Positions 15,853 to 25,926 of a stretch of DNA of 64,000 bases are shown here, in pieces; position 1 is the stretch's first letter, and every line of letters begins with the position of its first letter. The stretch covers positions 372,001 to 436,000 of the forward strand of contig NZ_CP022412.2 of NCBI RefSeq assembly GCF_002222615.2, in the 5' to 3' direction. The translations under genes were made by a program, and so were the position numbers. The notes under the pieces were generated by a model that saw nothing but the letters and a program-made list of their open reading frames with translations, made no database searches and was not told the DNA's origin. This DNA is from Bacteroides caccae. GTDB lineage: Bacteria; Bacteroidota; Bacteroidia; Bacteroidales; Bacteroidaceae.

Positions 15853-15955
15853 AATATTTAAAATTTAATTTATTAGTAATAATATAAAGATAAAAAGGAC
15901 CATCGGTATAAAATATATCGATAACCATAAAACAAATAATACCAATAAATGAATT

Positions 15956-16351
15956 CTAAATAATAATATGCCTTAAAGTAAATACATAGTACTCACTCGA
16001 CGGCTGACAGTAATAAGAAGTTGTAGTATTATAAATTCGCCCCCTATGCTGTGACAGAGAGTTTTCACGGTCGGCGCAGCATTGCAGTAGGTTCCTTAAA
16101 GTAGTGAAATACTCTCCAAGCTGTACACGCTGAATACGTGTCACTGATATCTGGTGACTTTGAAGATTGTTCAATTCAGCCACTGGAGCATAAGGAAAGT
16201 CAGGAGCACTAATCTGCTCGTGTTGTTTCATTGAATATGTAATGGCAAGTTCAGACTGTTCCACCGGTTTCTCAGTGAAAACGTTACTTGCTACCCCATG
16301 GAGAGTCACCGTAAGCAACAGAAACAATATTACCTTTACAAATTTTGCCAT
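15956..16351 (-). CDS. Small exported hypothetical protein
   Basis: The 131-residue product starts at ATG 16351, chosen because AGGAGA lies directly before it; the open frame extends a few codons upstream only through a TTG. It opens with a signal-like stretch (MAKFVKVILFLLLTVTLHGV). The remainder is polar, with three Cys and a basic middle, and has no recognised domain. A perfect -7-like box TATATTTG (16361-16368 read on the minus strand) ends 9 bases before the start codon, which would leave an almost leaderless transcript. It is transcribed like its downstream neighbour, with a 103-bp gap. Confidence 0.6.
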   Translation of the reverse strand: MAKFVKVILFLLLTVTLHGVASNVFTEKPVEQSELAITYSMKQHEQISAPDFPYAPVAELNNLQSHQISVTRIQRVQLGEYFTTLRNLLQCCADRENSLSQHRGRIYNTTTSYYCQPSSEYYVFTLRHIII

Positions 16352-16363
16352 ATTCTCCTGCAA

Positions 16364-16584
16364 ATATAACAGATTCTATTCACGAAAAGTTTATTCAGGT
16401 TATCTTTTAATTTATCTTAGGATTAGTAAACAAGTGAATATCATTAGGGAATAGACGTATACTCTATACGGCTCAATTCCAAAATCTGCCCCTCCTTACT
16501 CAAATAAAAAGGTATTTACTTCAAATAAAAAGGCCACTCTTTGCAGAGCAGCCTTTTCTATATCGAATAAGAATAACTGTAAAA
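16364..16584. other. Intergenic region with rplQ terminator
   Basis: The stretch holds the ribosomal operon terminator (listed separately) and a direct repeat CAAATAAAAAGG at 16501-16512 and 16522-16533. Nothing else is recognised. Confidence 0.5.
16528..16557 (-). terminator. Terminator of the str-S10-spc-alpha operon
   Basis: Read on the minus strand, AAGGC-TGCTCTGCAAAGAGTG-GCCTT forms a nested hairpin 28 bases after the rplQ stop and is followed by TTTTTATTTG. This is a good intrinsic terminator for the long ribosomal protein transcript. Confidence 0.8.
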
Positions 16585-17082
16585 TTATTCAGCTGATTCA
16601 GCTTTCGGTTCTTCAGTTGCAGGAGCTTCAACAGCAGCAGGAGCAGCAGTTTCGGCAGCAGCATTCTTCTTAGAACGACGAGTACGTGTAGCTTTCTTAG
16701 CAACTTTTTCCTTAGCCATGTTTGCATTATAGTCTACCAACTCAATGAAGCACATTTCTGCATTATCACCCAAACGGTTACCAGTCTTGATAATACGAGT
16801 ATAACCACCCGGACGATCAGCAATCTTAACTGAGATTTCTTTGAACAGCTCTGTTACTGCAATCTTATCTTGCAAGTTGCTAAATACGACACGGCGAGAA
16901 TTCGTAGTATCTTCTTTAGACTTAGTAATCAAAGGCTCAACAAACTTCTTCAAAGCTTTTGCCTTTGCAACAGTCGTAGTGATTCTTTTGTGCTTGATCA
17001 AAGAGCAAGCCATGTTAGATAACATAGCGCTTCTATGAGAAGCAGTACGACCTAAATGATTGAATTTTTTATTATGTCTCAT
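16585..17082 (-). CDS. rplQ: 50S ribosomal protein L17
   Basis: L17 binds 23S rRNA in the large subunit. The 165-residue product has the conserved start [20 protein letters not shown] and the body motif [20 protein letters not shown]. It is longer than the ~127 residues of E. coli because of a C-terminal tail of about 40 residues, basic then Ala/Pro/Glu-rich ([10 protein letters not shown], then [17 protein letters not shown]), as often seen in Bacteroidetes. It is the last gene of the alpha cluster, 3 bp after rpoA. Confidence 0.98.
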   Translation of the reverse strand: MRHNKKFNHLGRTASHRSAMLSNMACSLIKHKRITTTVAKAKALKKFVEPLITKSKEDTTNSRRVVFSNLQDKIAVTELFKEISVKIADRPGGYTRIIKTGNRLGDNAEMCFIELVDYNANMAKEKVAKKATRTRRSKKNAAAETAAPAAVEAPATEEPKAESAE

Positions 17083-17085
17083 TTT

Positions 17086-18078
17086 TTATTCTTTATCTAA
17101 TTTATATTTAGAAATATCGGTTCCAAACGACAGATTCAGACTTTCCAGCAAATCATCAAGCTCGGTAAGCGATTTCTTTCCGAAGTTTCTGAATTTCAAC
17201 AGGTCAGTCTTGTTGAACTGTACTAAGTCGCCGAGTGTTTCTACGTCAGCAGCCTTCAAACAATTGAGGGCACGAACTGACAAGTCCATATCAACAAGCT
17301 TAGTCTTCAACAACTGACGCATATGCAATACTTCCTCATCAAACTCTTCATTGCCATCAGTATCATTACTTTCAAGCGTGATCTTCTCGTCAGAGAACAA
17401 CATGAAGTGATAAATCAGAATTTTTGCAGCTTCTTTCAATGCTTCCTTCGGATGTATAGAACCGTCTGTACTAATCTCAAGTACTAGCTTTTCGTAGTCT
17501 GTCTTCTGTTCTACACGGAAGTTTTCTACAGAATACTTGACATTACGTATCGGTGTATAAATAGAGTCAATTGGAATTACATTAACATCCGTGCAGTACT
17601 CGCGATTTTCATCAGCAGGCACATAACCACGTCCCTTGTTAATTGTAATATCAATTTGCATAGTTGCCTTAGAATCTAAATGACAAATAACTAATTCCGG
17701 ATTTAACACTTCAAATCCAGTCAAATACTTACCTATGTCACCTGCTTTAAATTCACTGGAATTCTCGACAGTGATGCTCACTTTTTCGCTCTCGAACTCT
17801 TCAACTACTTGCTTGAATCTCACTTGTTTCAGATTCAAGATAATGTTGGTAACATCCTCTTTTACTCCAGGTACACTAGAAAATTCATGCTCCACACCAT
17901 CTATTCTGATAGTAGTGATAGCAAAACCCTCTAATGAAGAAAGAAGGATACGGCGTAATGCATTACCTACAGTAATACCAAAACCCGGTTCCAACGGACG
18001 GAATTCGAATTTACCGAATCTGGAGTCCGCCTCCAACATTAATACTTTATCAGGTTTTTGAAATGCTAATATCGCCAT
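17086..18078 (-). CDS. rpoA: RNA polymerase subunit alpha
   Basis: The 330-residue alpha subunit nucleates RNA polymerase assembly. The N-terminal domain carries [20 protein letters not shown], the dimerisation and beta-contact region. A short acidic linker (about 233-245) joins it to the C-terminal domain with the helix-hairpin-helix tract [18 protein letters not shown], which contacts UP-element DNA and activators. It follows rpsD by 11 bp and precedes rplQ, the standard alpha-operon order. Confidence 0.98.
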   Translation of the reverse strand: MAILAFQKPDKVLMLEADSRFGKFEFRPLEPGFGITVGNALRRILLSSLEGFAITTIRIDGVEHEFSSVPGVKEDVTNIILNLKQVRFKQVVEEFESEKVSITVENSSEFKAGDIGKYLTGFEVLNPELVICHLDSKATMQIDITINKGRGYVPADENREYCTDVNVIPIDSIYTPIRNVKYSVENFRVEQKTDYEKLVLEISTDGSIHPKEALKEAAKILIYHFMLFSDEKITLESNDTDGNEEFDEEVLHMRQLLKTKLVDMDLSVRALNCLKAADVETLGDLVQFNKTDLLKFRNFGKKSLTELDDLLESLNLSFGTDISKYKLDKE

Positions 18079-18089
18079 GAAATTAATTA

Positions 18090-18695
18090 TTATTTAGAAT
18101 ACAATTCAACGATCAAATGTTCTTTAATGTTCTCAGGAATGTCTGCTCTTTCAGGAATATGCAGCATTTTACCAACCTTTGAAGCTTCATCCCATTCCAA
18201 CCAAGCATACTTGCTATGATTGAATCCTGCGAGAGAATTAGCAATTACTTCCAAAGATTTAGATCTTTCACGAACACCAATCAATTGTCCTGGTTTTACT
18301 GCGTATGAAGGAATGTTTACCACTTCACCATCAACAGTAATGTGCTTGTGACCAACCAACTGACGAGCAGCAGCACGTGTAGGGGCAATACCCAAACGGA
18401 ATACTACGTTGTCAAGGCGACCTTCCAACAATTGAAGAAGCACCTCACCAGTAATACCTTTAGCAGTAGCTGCTTTTTCAAACAAATTGCGGAATTGTTT
18501 TTCTAAAACTCCATAGGTGTATTTTGCTTTCTGCTTTTCACGAAGTTGCACACCATATTCAGAAGTTTTTCTTTTTCTAGAATTTCCATGTTGTCCGGGA
18601 GGATAGTTCTTCTTTGACAAAACTTTATCAGCTCCAAAGATTCCTTCACCGAATTTACGGGCGATTCTTGATTTTGGTCCAGTATATCTAGCCAT
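18090..18695 (-). CDS. rpsD: 30S ribosomal protein S4
   Basis: The 201-residue S4 is a primary 16S rRNA binder that starts 30S assembly. It begins [19 protein letters not shown] and has the central S4 RNA-binding domain ([20 protein letters not shown], then [18 protein letters not shown]). No Cys cluster is present near the N-terminus, so this is the zinc-free form. In many bacteria S4 represses its own operon. A 117-bp gap, one of the longest in this gene cluster, lies between rpsK and rpsD. Confidence 0.98.
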   Translation of the reverse strand: MARYTGPKSRIARKFGEGIFGADKVLSKKNYPPGQHGNSRKRKTSEYGVQLREKQKAKYTYGVLEKQFRNLFEKAATAKGITGEVLLQLLEGRLDNVVFRLGIAPTRAAARQLVGHKHITVDGEVVNIPSYAVKPGQLIGVRERSKSLEVIANSLAGFNHSKYAWLEWDEASKVGKMLHIPERADIPENIKEHLIVELYSK

Positions 18696-18812
18696 TTCTT
18701 TTAAATATTTAATTGTTTATTCATGAACTTAATTTGTTGCAGCCGCGATTACAGAGAGAAATTAATGCAATCCAAAAACAAAATCAAGATCATTGTGTAA
18801 GTTAAAGGTAAA

Positions 18813-19202
18813 TTAAACTCTACGTCTTTTCGGAGGACGACAACCGTTATGTGGAAGCGGAGTTACGTCAATAATTTCAGTAACTTCGATACCAGCTCCG
18901 TGGATAGTTCTAATAGCAGACTCACGTCCGTTACCTGGACCCTTCACATATGCTTTTACCTTTCTCAGGCCAAGATCGAATGCAACTTTAGCACAATCTT
19001 GGGCAGCCATCTGGGCTGCATAAGGAGTGTTCTTCTTTGAACCTCTAAATCCCATTTTACCAGCAGATGACCAAGAGATAATCTGCCCTTCACTATTTGC
19101 AAGAGAAACAATAATATTGTTGAAAGATGAATGAACATGCAACTGTCCATTAGCGTCTACTTTCACATTTCTCTTTTTAGCTGCAACTGTTTTTTTTGCC
19201 AT
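18813..19202 (-). CDS. rpsK: 30S ribosomal protein S11
   Basis: The 129-residue S11 lies on the 30S platform and contacts 16S rRNA near the E site. It has the canonical core [19 protein letters not shown] and the C-terminal [15 protein letters not shown]. It is 11 bp from rpsM. Confidence 0.98.
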   Translation of the reverse strand: MAKKTVAAKKRNVKVDANGQLHVHSSFNNIIVSLANSEGQIISWSSAGKMGFRGSKKNTPYAAQMAAQDCAKVAFDLGLRKVKAYVKGPGNGRESAIRTIHGAGIEVTEIIDVTPLPHNGCRPPKRRRV

Positions 19203-19213
19203 ATCAACAATTA

Positions 19214-19594
19214 TTATTTAGTAGCTTTTTTCTTATTAGCAACGGTTTTCTTTCTACCCTTACGAGTACGTGCATTGTTCTTAGTGCTCTGACCTCTAAC
19301 CGGCAGACCAATACGGTGACGTACACCACGATAGCAACCAATATCCATTAATCGCTTAATGTTCAATTGGATTTCAGAACGAAGATCACCTTCTACCTTA
19401 TACTCTGCACCGATAATCTCACGAATCTTAGCAGCCTGATCATCTGTCCAGTCTTTAACCTTCAGATCTTTATCCACACCAGCTTTATCTAAAATTTTTG
19501 CTGAACTACTGCGACCTATTCCATATACATAGGTCAACGCAATTTCACCTCTTTTGTTTTGAGGCAAATCTACACCAACTATTCTTATAGCCAT
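19214..19594 (-). CDS. rpsM: 30S ribosomal protein S13
   Basis: The 126-residue S13 in the 30S head contacts the P-site tRNA and the 50S bridge. It starts [20 protein letters not shown], with the helix-hairpin-helix region [15 protein letters not shown] and the RNA-binding tail [20 protein letters not shown]. Standard length for the family. Confidence 0.98.
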
Positions 19595-19627
19595 ATACTA
19601 AATTATTTTTTTTGCAAAAATAATAAA

Positions 19628-19744
19628 TTATCCTTGACGTTGTTTATACTTAGGATTTTTCTTGTTAATAACATACAAACGGCCATTACGTCTAACGATC
19701 TTACATTCTGGCGTGCGTTTCTTTAATGATGCTCTTACTTTCAT
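19628..19744 (-). CDS. rpmJ: 50S ribosomal protein L36, zinc-free form
   Basis: A 38-residue gene begins [20 protein letters not shown] and ends [11 protein letters not shown], the conserved L36 tail. Of the usual zinc ligands (Cys11, Cys14, Cys27, His33) only Cys14 remains; the others are Thr11, Asn27 and Tyr33. It is therefore the C-minus type that needs no zinc. It lies between infA and rpsM as usual in the spc-alpha junction. Confidence 0.97.
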   Translation of the reverse strand: MKVRASLKKRTPECKIVRRNGRLYVINKKNPKYKQRQG

Positions 19745-19752
19745 ATCTAATT

Positions 19753-19971
19753 TTATTTATATCTAAACACAATTCTTCCTTTCGATAAGTCGTAAGGAGA
19801 CATTTCGACTCTCACTTTATCTCCCGGCAGGATTTTGATGTAATGCATCCTCATCTTACCCGAAATATGCGCAGTAATCTCATGTCCGTTTTCTAATTCA
19901 ACACGAAACATTGCATTCGACAATGCTTCAACTATAACTCCATCTTGTTCTATTGCAGATTGCTTTGCCAT
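19753..19971 (-). CDS. infA: Translation initiation factor IF-1
   Basis: The 72-residue single OB-fold protein [20 protein letters not shown]... has the conserved [17 protein letters not shown] and ends VFRYK. It binds the ribosomal A site during initiation with IF-2 and IF-3. It starts 1 bp after the map stop codon, which implies translational coupling. Confidence 0.98.
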   Translation of the reverse strand: MAKQSAIEQDGVIVEALSNAMFRVELENGHEITAHISGKMRMHYIKILPGDKVRVEMSPYDLSKGRIVFRYK

Positions 19972-19972
19972 A

Positions 19973-20770
19973 TTATATTGCTTTATCTCCTAAAACTTCT
20001 TCTATGAATTTGAATGAAGACAAAATATCAGCTTCACCAGCTCCTACAGCTACCGTATGCTCAAAGTGTGCAGCACATTTACGATCCCTAGTCCTCACAG
20101 TCCATCCGTCACGTTCCATAATCACTTGCCGGTCTCCTAAGGTAATCATAGGTTCTATTGCAATGCAAAGACCTCGCTTCATCAAAGGACCATATCCTCT
20201 CTTGCCGTAATTAGGCACTTGGGGATCCTCATGCATATTTTTACCAATGCCATGACCAACAAACTCACGCACTACACCATAAGAATGAGACTCACAATAC
20301 TGCTGAATAGCATATCCGATATCTCCGATTCTCTTTCCTTGTACTGCATTCTGTATGCCAATATATAACGCTTCTTTAGTTACCTTCAACAAATTACGAA
20401 TTTCTTCGTCCACCTCTCCTACACAAAAAGTATAAGCAGAATCTCCACAAAAACCGTTCATATATGTCCCACAATCCACAGATACGATATCACCTTCTTT
20501 TAGAACAATATCTCCCGGAATTCCATGTACTACCTGCTCATTGACAGAAGTACAAATGGATGCAGGAAACGGCTCCCCGTATTGATTCGGAAATCCTTTA
20601 AAAGTTGGAGTTGCTCCATGGTCTCTAATAAACTCTTCAGCAACTTTATCCAACTCACGTGTAGTTACACCAGGCTTCACCACCTTGGCAACCTCTGCAA
20701 GAGTCCTACCGACAAGCTGGTTACTCTGACGGAGCAATTCTATTTCATCTTCTGTTTTAAGAAATATCAT
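19973..20770 (-). CDS. map: Methionine aminopeptidase, type I
   Basis: The 265-residue pita-bread metalloprotease removes the initiator Met from nascent proteins. The five metal ligands are seen at Asp99 (SVDCGT), Asp110 (CGDSAYTF), His173 ([13 protein letters not shown]), Glu206 (AIEPMIT) and Glu237 (FEHTVAV). The length is typical of type I without an extra N-terminal zinc domain. It sits between secY and infA. Confidence 0.98.
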   Translation of the reverse strand: MIFLKTEDEIELLRQSNQLVGRTLAEVAKVVKPGVTTRELDKVAEEFIRDHGATPTFKGFPNQYGEPFPASICTSVNEQVVHGIPGDIVLKEGDIVSVDCGTYMNGFCGDSAYTFCVGEVDEEIRNLLKVTKEALYIGIQNAVQGKRIGDIGYAIQQYCESHSYGVVREFVGHGIGKNMHEDPQVPNYGKRGYGPLMKRGLCIAIEPMITLGDRQVIMERDGWTVRTRDRKCAAHFEHTVAVGAGEADILSSFKFIEEVLGDKAI

Positions 20771-20785
20771 TTCTATTCTAAAGAA

Positions 20786-22129
20786 TTAATATGCCGCTAC
20801 ACCAGCGCGTCCTTTAATACGACCTGATTTCAACAGACCGTCATAATGTCTCATCAACAAATGACTTTCAACCTGTTGCAGTGTATCAAGAACCACACCT
20901 ACAAGAATTAACAAAGATGTACCGCCGAAGAATTGAGCAAATCCGGCCTGTACCCCAAATATACCGGCGAATGCAGGCATAATGGCAACTAAAGCCAAGA
21001 AGAAAGAACCCGGTAAAGTAATACGAGACATAATATCATCAATATACTCTGCTGTTTTCTTTCCTGGCTTGATACCAGGGATAAAACCATTATTTCTCTT
21101 CATATCCTCAGCCATCTGAGTCGGATTGATTGTTATTGCAGTATAGAAATATGTAAATAATATAATCATTACCGCAAAAACAAAATTATACCAGAAACTT
21201 GTATGATCTGTAAACGCATGCAAGAAACCGCCTGCATTATTTACATTGTTAGAAAAACCGATAAATGTAATTGGAATAAACATGATTGCCTGAGCAAAAA
21301 TGATAGGCATTACACCAGCAGCATTCACTTTCAAAGGAATATACTGTCGTGCACCACCATACTGCTTATTACCTACAATTCTCTTTGCATATTGTACAGG
21401 AATCTTTCTCACTCCTTGAACCAAAAGAATTGCAGCGCCAATCACTAACAATAAGAATACGACTTCAATTATAAACATAATCAGACCACCACTCTTATTT
21501 GCCACTCTGGACACAACTTCTTGTATCAAAGCATCAGGGAAACGAGCGATAATACCAATCAAGATAATAAATGAAATACCATTACCAATACCTTTATCAG
21601 TGATTCTTTCACCAAGCCACAAAATAAACATACTACCTGCTGCCAAAATAATGGTAGAGGTAACCATAAACAGAGTCCAATCTAATGAAGCATTTAAGGA
21701 AGGGCCAGCCTGCATTTTAAGATTGAGCAAATAAGAAGGGGCCTGAACTAACAATATAGCAATCGTCAGATAACGGGTATATTGATTCATTTTTCTTCTG
21801 CCGCTCTCACCTTCGCGTTGCAATTTTTGGAAATACGGCACAGCGATTCCCAACAACTGGATTACGATAGATGCAGAGATATAAGGCATGATTCCTAATG
21901 CAAAAATAGAGGCATTAGAAAATGCTCCTCCAGAGAACATATTTAACAAGGCTAAAAGGCCTTCACTTGTTTGTTCGTGTAATTTTGCCAGCATAGCCGG
22001 ATTAATACCCGGCAACACGACATATGAACCAAAACGGTAAATTGCCACAAACAATATGGTGATGAGGATCCGCTGTCTCAGATCCTCAATCTTCCATATA
22101 TTCTTTAATGTTTCAATAGCTTTTCTCAT
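20786..22129 (-). CDS. secY: Protein translocase subunit SecY
   Basis: This 447-residue integral membrane channel of the Sec translocon has ten TM segments. Hallmarks are YRFGSYVVLPGINP near TM1, the plug-region MFSGGAF, GIMPYISASIVIQLL, and the cytosolic loop PTQMAEDMKRNNGFIPGIKPG before TM9. It partners with SecE, encoded elsewhere in this window (46.3 kb), and exports or inserts proteins with SecA or ribosomes. It lies 4 bp after rplO. Confidence 0.98.
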   Translation of the reverse strand: MRKAIETLKNIWKIEDLRQRILITILFVAIYRFGSYVVLPGINPAMLAKLHEQTSEGLLALLNMFSGGAFSNASIFALGIMPYISASIVIQLLGIAVPYFQKLQREGESGRRKMNQYTRYLTIAILLVQAPSYLLNLKMQAGPSLNASLDWTLFMVTSTIILAAGSMFILWLGERITDKGIGNGISFIILIGIIARFPDALIQEVVSRVANKSGGLIMFIIEVVFLLLVIGAAILLVQGVRKIPVQYAKRIVGNKQYGGARQYIPLKVNAAGVMPIIFAQAIMFIPITFIGFSNNVNNAGGFLHAFTDHTSFWYNFVFAVMIILFTYFYTAITINPTQMAEDMKRNNGFIPGIKPGKKTAEYIDDIMSRITLPGSFFLALVAIMPAFAGIFGVQAGFAQFFGGTSLLILVGVVLDTLQQVESHLLMRHYDGLLKSGRIKGRAGVAAY

Positions 22130-22133
22130 TGAA

Positions 22134-22580
22134 TCAGAGTTTTACTACAGTTCCACCAGCAGCCTCGATAGCAGCAGTTGCAGTCTTAGAGAATGCATGA
22201 GCCTCTACTTCCAGCTTGTTAGTCAGAGTTCCGTTACCCAATACTTTTACCAACTGATTTGAAGAAATAAATCCTGCTTCAATAAAGTCATTAATACCAA
22301 CCTTAACCAAGCTCTTAGCTTCAGCAAGTTTCTGGATTGTATCCAGATTGATAGCTTTATATTCTACACGATTAATATTCTTAAAACCAAATTTAGGTAC
22401 TCGACGTTGAAGAGGCATCTGACCTCCTTCAAAACCAATTTTCTTAGAGTATCCAGATCTTGATTTAGCTCCTTTATGACCTCTTGTAGAAGTACCACCT
22501 AAGCCAGAACCGGTACCACGTCCTATTCTTTTTCTTGTCTTAGTAGATCCCTCTGCAGGTTTTAAATTACTTAAGTTCAT
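22134..22580 (-). CDS. rplO: 50S ribosomal protein L15
   Basis: L15 is a late-assembly protein of the large subunit. The start is taken at ATG 22580 (MNLSNLKPAEGSTKTRKRIG), giving 148 residues, the usual size. The frame extends upstream into the end of rpmD only through non-standard starts. It contains the Gly-rich GRGTGSGLGGTSTRGHKGAK and QMPLQRRVPKFGF. Confidence 0.97.
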   Translation of the reverse strand: MNLSNLKPAEGSTKTRKRIGRGTGSGLGGTSTRGHKGAKSRSGYSKKIGFEGGQMPLQRRVPKFGFKNINRVEYKAINLDTIQKLAEAKSLVKVGINDFIEAGFISSNQLVKVLGNGTLTNKLEVEAHAFSKTATAAIEAAGGTVVKL

Positions 22581-22611
22581 ATTGTAATTCGTTTTATTAT
22601 TCAACAAATAA

Positions 22612-22788
22612 TTACTTAACAATGGCAACCAAGTGTTTTACTTTATCTACCATTCCAAGAATTGAAGGAGTGCTTTCGTGTTCAACCACGCGGTTCAGTT
22701 TACGAAGTCCCAGTGCATCAAGAGTTCTTTTCTGATCAGCTGGAGCACCAATTCTACTTTTAACTTGTTTAATCTTTATAGTTGACAT
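22612..22788 (-). CDS. rpmD: 50S ribosomal protein L30
   Basis: A 58-residue gene reads MSTIKIKQVKSRIGAPADQK... and ends with DKVKHLVAIVK, the normal L30 pattern. An AGGAGGAGAT Shine-Dalgarno directly before the ATG supports the start. It lies between rpsE (9 bp) and rplO. Confidence 0.97.
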   Translation of the reverse strand: MSTIKIKQVKSRIGAPADQKRTLDALGLRKLNRVVEHESTPSILGMVDKVKHLVAIVK

Positions 22789-22797
22789 ATCTCCTCC

Positions 22798-23316
22798 TTA
22801 TCCTCTAAATACTTTTTCAACACTAATACCTCTATTCTGAGCAATCATTCTTGCATCACGCATTTCACTCAAAGCTTCGATTGTAGCTTTAACAAGATTG
22901 TGCGGATTTGAAGAACCTTTAGATTTTGCCAAAACGTCAGTAATACCAACACTTTCCAATACAGCACGCATAGCACCACCCGCTACAACACCAGTTCCGT
23001 GAGATGCAGGTTTGATGAATACTTCAGCACCACCAAATCTAGCTGATTGTTCGTGAGGAACAGTACCTTTCAATACAGGTACCTTAACCAGATTCTTTTT
23101 AGCTGACTCAACACCTTTAGCGATAGCAGCTGTTACTTCACCTGCTTTACCAAGGCCCCAACCAATGATACCTTCTTCGTTACCTACAACAACAATTGCA
23201 GAGAAACTAAAAGTTCTACCACCTTTGGTAACTTTAGTAACACGATTAATAGCAACCAATCTATCTTTCAGTTCTATATCGTTAGTTATCTTAACTCTAT
23301 TATTAACTCCTGCCAT
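22798..23316 (-). CDS. rpsE: 30S ribosomal protein S5
   Basis: The 172-residue S5 affects decoding accuracy and mRNA unwinding at the entry tunnel. The N-terminal dsRNA-binding-like domain has [20 protein letters not shown] and the C-terminal domain [19 protein letters not shown]. Standard position between rplR and rpmD. Confidence 0.98.
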   Translation of the reverse strand: MAGVNNRVKITNDIELKDRLVAINRVTKVTKGGRTFSFSAIVVVGNEEGIIGWGLGKAGEVTAAIAKGVESAKKNLVKVPVLKGTVPHEQSARFGGAEVFIKPASHGTGVVAGGAMRAVLESVGITDVLAKSKGSSNPHNLVKATIEALSEMRDARMIAQNRGISVEKVFRG

Positions 23317-23321
23317 AATGA

Positions 23322-23666
23322 TTAAAATTTAAGTCCACCGTTACGAGCAGCATCAGCCACTTCTTTTACTCTCCCATGATACAAGTAACCATTACGGTCG
23401 AAAACAACAGTAGTAATACCTGCTTCCTGAGCCTTTTTAGCAATCATTTCACCAACTTTAGCAGCTTGATCTTTTTTAGCGACTTTTTCAGTCATACCCA
23501 AAGATGAAGCAGCAACTAATGTTTTACCAGAAAGATCATCGATAATCTGGACATAAATTTGCTTGTTACTTCTAAATACACTCATACGCGGACATTCAGT
23601 AGTACCTGAAACTTTATTGCGTACTCTATATTTGATTTTAACTCGTCTTTCTATTTTTGTTGTCAT
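23322..23666 (-). CDS. rplR: 50S ribosomal protein L18
   Basis: The 114-residue L18 binds 5S rRNA. It has the signature [19 protein letters not shown] and [20 protein letters not shown] at the C-terminus. It starts after the rplF stop with a 21-bp gap. Confidence 0.98.
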   Translation of the reverse strand: MTTKIERRVKIKYRVRNKVSGTTECPRMSVFRSNKQIYVQIIDDLSGKTLVAASSLGMTEKVAKKDQAAKVGEMIAKKAQEAGITTVVFDRNGYLYHGRVKEVADAARNGGLKF

Positions 23667-23687
23667 AATAATCTAATTTTATATGAA

Positions 23688-24257
23688 TTACTTAGCGCCG
23701 GCTGATTTACCAGACTTTCTACGAATTACTTCGCCAACAAACTTAATACCTTTACCCTTGTATGGTTCAGGTTTACGGAAAGAACGTATTTTAGAGCAAA
23801 CTTGACCAAGCAACTGTTTGTCACACGATTCCAATATAATAAGAGGATTCTTATTTCTTTCAGATTTAGTTTCAACCTTTACCTCAGCAGGCAACTGAAT
23901 GAAAATATTGTGTGTATAACCTAAAGCCAGTTCGATAATGTTACCTTGGTTAGAAGCACGATAACCTACACCGACAAGTTCCAACTCTTTTTTGTATCCT
24001 TCAGATACGCCCACAACCATGTTATGAACCAAAGAACGATACAAACCGTGGAAAGCATGTTTCTGCTTCGGGTTATCAAGCATTTCTTTATCGTTTTCTG
24101 TTAAAGTTACGTGTCCGTCTTCAATGGCAACATTGATAGCAGGATTCACATATTGGCTCATTTCGCCTTTGGGTCCCTTTACGGTAACCACATTATCCTT
24201 AAGAGTGACTGTCACTCCAGCTGGGATACTAATGGGTAATTTTCCTATTCTTGACAT
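23688..24257 (-). CDS. rplF: 50S ribosomal protein L6
   Basis: The 189-residue L6 lies near the factor-binding site. It has a start MSRIGKLPISIPAGVTVTLK and the C-terminal EPYKGKGIKFVGEVIRRKSG. Two RNA-binding-like repeats give the family length. Confidence 0.98.
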   Translation of the reverse strand: MSRIGKLPISIPAGVTVTLKDNVVTVKGPKGEMSQYVNPAINVAIEDGHVTLTENDKEMLDNPKQKHAFHGLYRSLVHNMVVGVSEGYKKELELVGVGYRASNQGNIIELALGYTHNIFIQLPAEVKVETKSERNKNPLIILESCDKQLLGQVCSKIRSFRKPEPYKGKGIKFVGEVIRRKSGKSAGAK

Positions 24258-24274
24258 TGCTAATTCCTCCTAAA

Positions 24275-24670
24275 TTAATATACATAACACAAGACTTCAC
24301 CACCGATCTTCAGTTCTGCAGCCTCTTTGTTAGTCATTACACCTTTGGAAGTAGATATTATAGCAATACCCAACCCATTAATAACACGCGGCATATCTTT
24401 ATATCCAGTATACTTACGCATACCCGGAGAAGATACTCTTTCTAACTTTTTGATTGCGTTAACTTTGTTAACAGAATCATATTTCAAGGCAACCTTAATA
24501 GTTCCTTGAGGACCATCTTCTACAAACTTATAGTTAAGAATGTAGCCTTTCTCAAAAAGAATCTTAGTGATTTCTTTTTTCAAATTCGAAGCGGGAACTT
24601 CAACAACTCTGTGCTTTGCACTAATCGCGTTCCGCAACCTCGTTAAATAATCTGCTATTGGATCAGTCAT
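24275..24670 (-). CDS. rpsH: 30S ribosomal protein S8
   Basis: The 131-residue S8 binds the central domain of 16S rRNA and represses the spc operon in E. coli. It starts MTDPIADYLTRLRNAISAKH and has the C-terminal GLGIAIISTSKGVMTNKEA and GGEVLCYVY. Gap to rpsN is 53 bp, long for this cluster. Confidence 0.98.
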   Translation of the reverse strand: MTDPIADYLTRLRNAISAKHRVVEVPASNLKKEITKILFEKGYILNYKFVEDGPQGTIKVALKYDSVNKVNAIKKLERVSSPGMRKYTGYKDMPRVINGLGIAIISTSKGVMTNKEAAELKIGGEVLCYVY

Positions 24671-24723
24671 ATAAAAAATAAATTAAATTAATCAGGACTA
24701 CCCTGACAATATTTAAACAATAA

Positions 24724-25023
24724 TTACCAGCTTGCTTTTTTTACGCCCGGTATCAGTCCATTAGATGCCATTTCACGGAATTGAATTCTCGAAATTCCAA
24801 ATTGGCGAATATAACCCTTAGGACGGCCAGTCAGTTTGCAACGGTTATGCATACGAATCGGATTAGAATTCTTTGGCAACTCTTGCAACTTTTGTGCAGC
24901 TTCAAAAGCATCAGCAGGATCACCTGTTCTTACGATTTGCTTCAAAGCAGCTCTTTTCTCGGCGTATTTGGCTACTAATTTAGCACGCTTTACTTCACGT
25001 GCTTTCATTGATTCCTTTGCCAT
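24724..25023 (-). CDS. rpsN: 30S ribosomal protein S14, zinc-free long form
   Basis: The 99-residue S14 is the long C-minus form. The zinc-binding CxxC pair of short S14 is absent and only one Cys occurs ([20 protein letters not shown]). It ends [15 protein letters not shown]14 sits in the 30S head. It lies 5 bp from rplE. Confidence 0.98.
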   Translation of the reverse strand: MAKESMKAREVKRAKLVAKYAEKRAALKQIVRTGDPADAFEAAQKLQELPKNSNPIRMHNRCKLTGRPKGYIRQFGISRIQFREMASNGLIPGVKKASW

Positions 25024-25028
25024 ATCTA

Positions 25029-25586
25029 TTAGTCTTTTTTAGCGTTTTTAAAAGGTAAACCGAATTCCTTTAGCAATGCATAACCTTCTTCATCTGTCTC
25101 CGCAGAGGTTACAAAGGTAATATTCATTCCGAGAATTCTTGTAATACTATCGATATTTATTTCAGGAAAAATGATTTGTTCCTGAATACCAAGGGTATAG
25201 TTACCTTTCCCATCAAACTTACTTTCGATACCTTTAAAGTCACGAATACGAGGAAGAGCTACACGAACGAGTTTCTCCAAGAATTCGTACATTCTTTCAC
25301 GACGCAAAGTTACCATAACACCAATCGGCATTTTTTTACGTAACTTAAAATTTGCGATATCTTTACGAGAAATGGTAGCTACGGCCTTCTGACCTGTGAT
25401 AGCTGTCATTTCATTGATTGCTACTTCAATAATCTTCTTATCAGCAACAGCCATACCTAAACCTTGATTGATAACAATCTTTTTAAGTACGGGTACCTGC
25501 ATTGTTGAAGAATACTGGAACTGTGATTTCAATGCAGGTGCGATACGATCTGCATATTCTTTCTTTAGGCTAGCAGTATTACTCAT
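25029..25586 (-). CDS. rplE: 50S ribosomal protein L5
   Basis: The 185-residue L5 binds 5S rRNA and touches the P-site tRNA. Motifs include [15 protein letters not shown], the loop [20 protein letters not shown], and [17 protein letters not shown]. Two bases separate it from rplX. Confidence 0.98.
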   Translation of the reverse strand: MSNTASLKKEYADRIAPALKSQFQYSSTMQVPVLKKIVINQGLGMAVADKKIIEVAINEMTAITGQKAVATISRKDIANFKLRKKMPIGVMVTLRRERMYEFLEKLVRVALPRIRDFKGIESKFDGKGNYTLGIQEQIIFPEINIDSITRILGMNITFVTSAETDEEGYALLKEFGLPFKNAKKD

Positions 25587-25588
25587 TA

Positions 25589-25906
25589 CTAAATCTCCTC
25601 TCCTGATTTTTTAGAATAACGCACTAGAGTTCCTTCTGAACTCTTTTTTCTCCCAATACGCGTTGCTTTACCAGTTTTTGGATCAACCGGGTTCAAGTTT
25701 GAAATGTGGATAGAAGCTTCCTGCTTCACGATACCACCTTGCGGATTCTTTGCATTTGGCTTAGTGCTCTTAGACACCATGTTGATACCTTCAACAAATG
25801 CACGTCCTTCTTTAACAAGAACCTTCAATACACGACCAGTTTTGCCCTTATCTTCACCAGCATTTACGTAAACTGTATCGCCTTTTTTAATATGTAATTT
25901 ACTCAT
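25589..25906 (-). CDS. rplX: 50S ribosomal protein L24
   Basis: The 105-residue L24 starts assembly of the large subunit near the exit tunnel. The KOW motif is visible at [20 protein letters not shown], and [18 protein letters not shown] follows. Standard S10/spc position after rplN. Confidence 0.98.
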   Translation of the reverse strand: MSKLHIKKGDTVYVNAGEDKGKTGRVLKVLVKEGRAFVEGINMVSKSTKPNAKNPQGGIVKQEASIHISNLNPVDPKTGKATRIGRKKSSEGTLVRYSKKSGEEI

Positions 25907-25926
25907 TACTTAAATCTTTTACAAAA

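Noticed and set aside
16501..16533. Direct repeat CAAATAAAAAGG twice
   Set aside because: Short, A/T-rich, next to a terminator; likely chance or local slippage.
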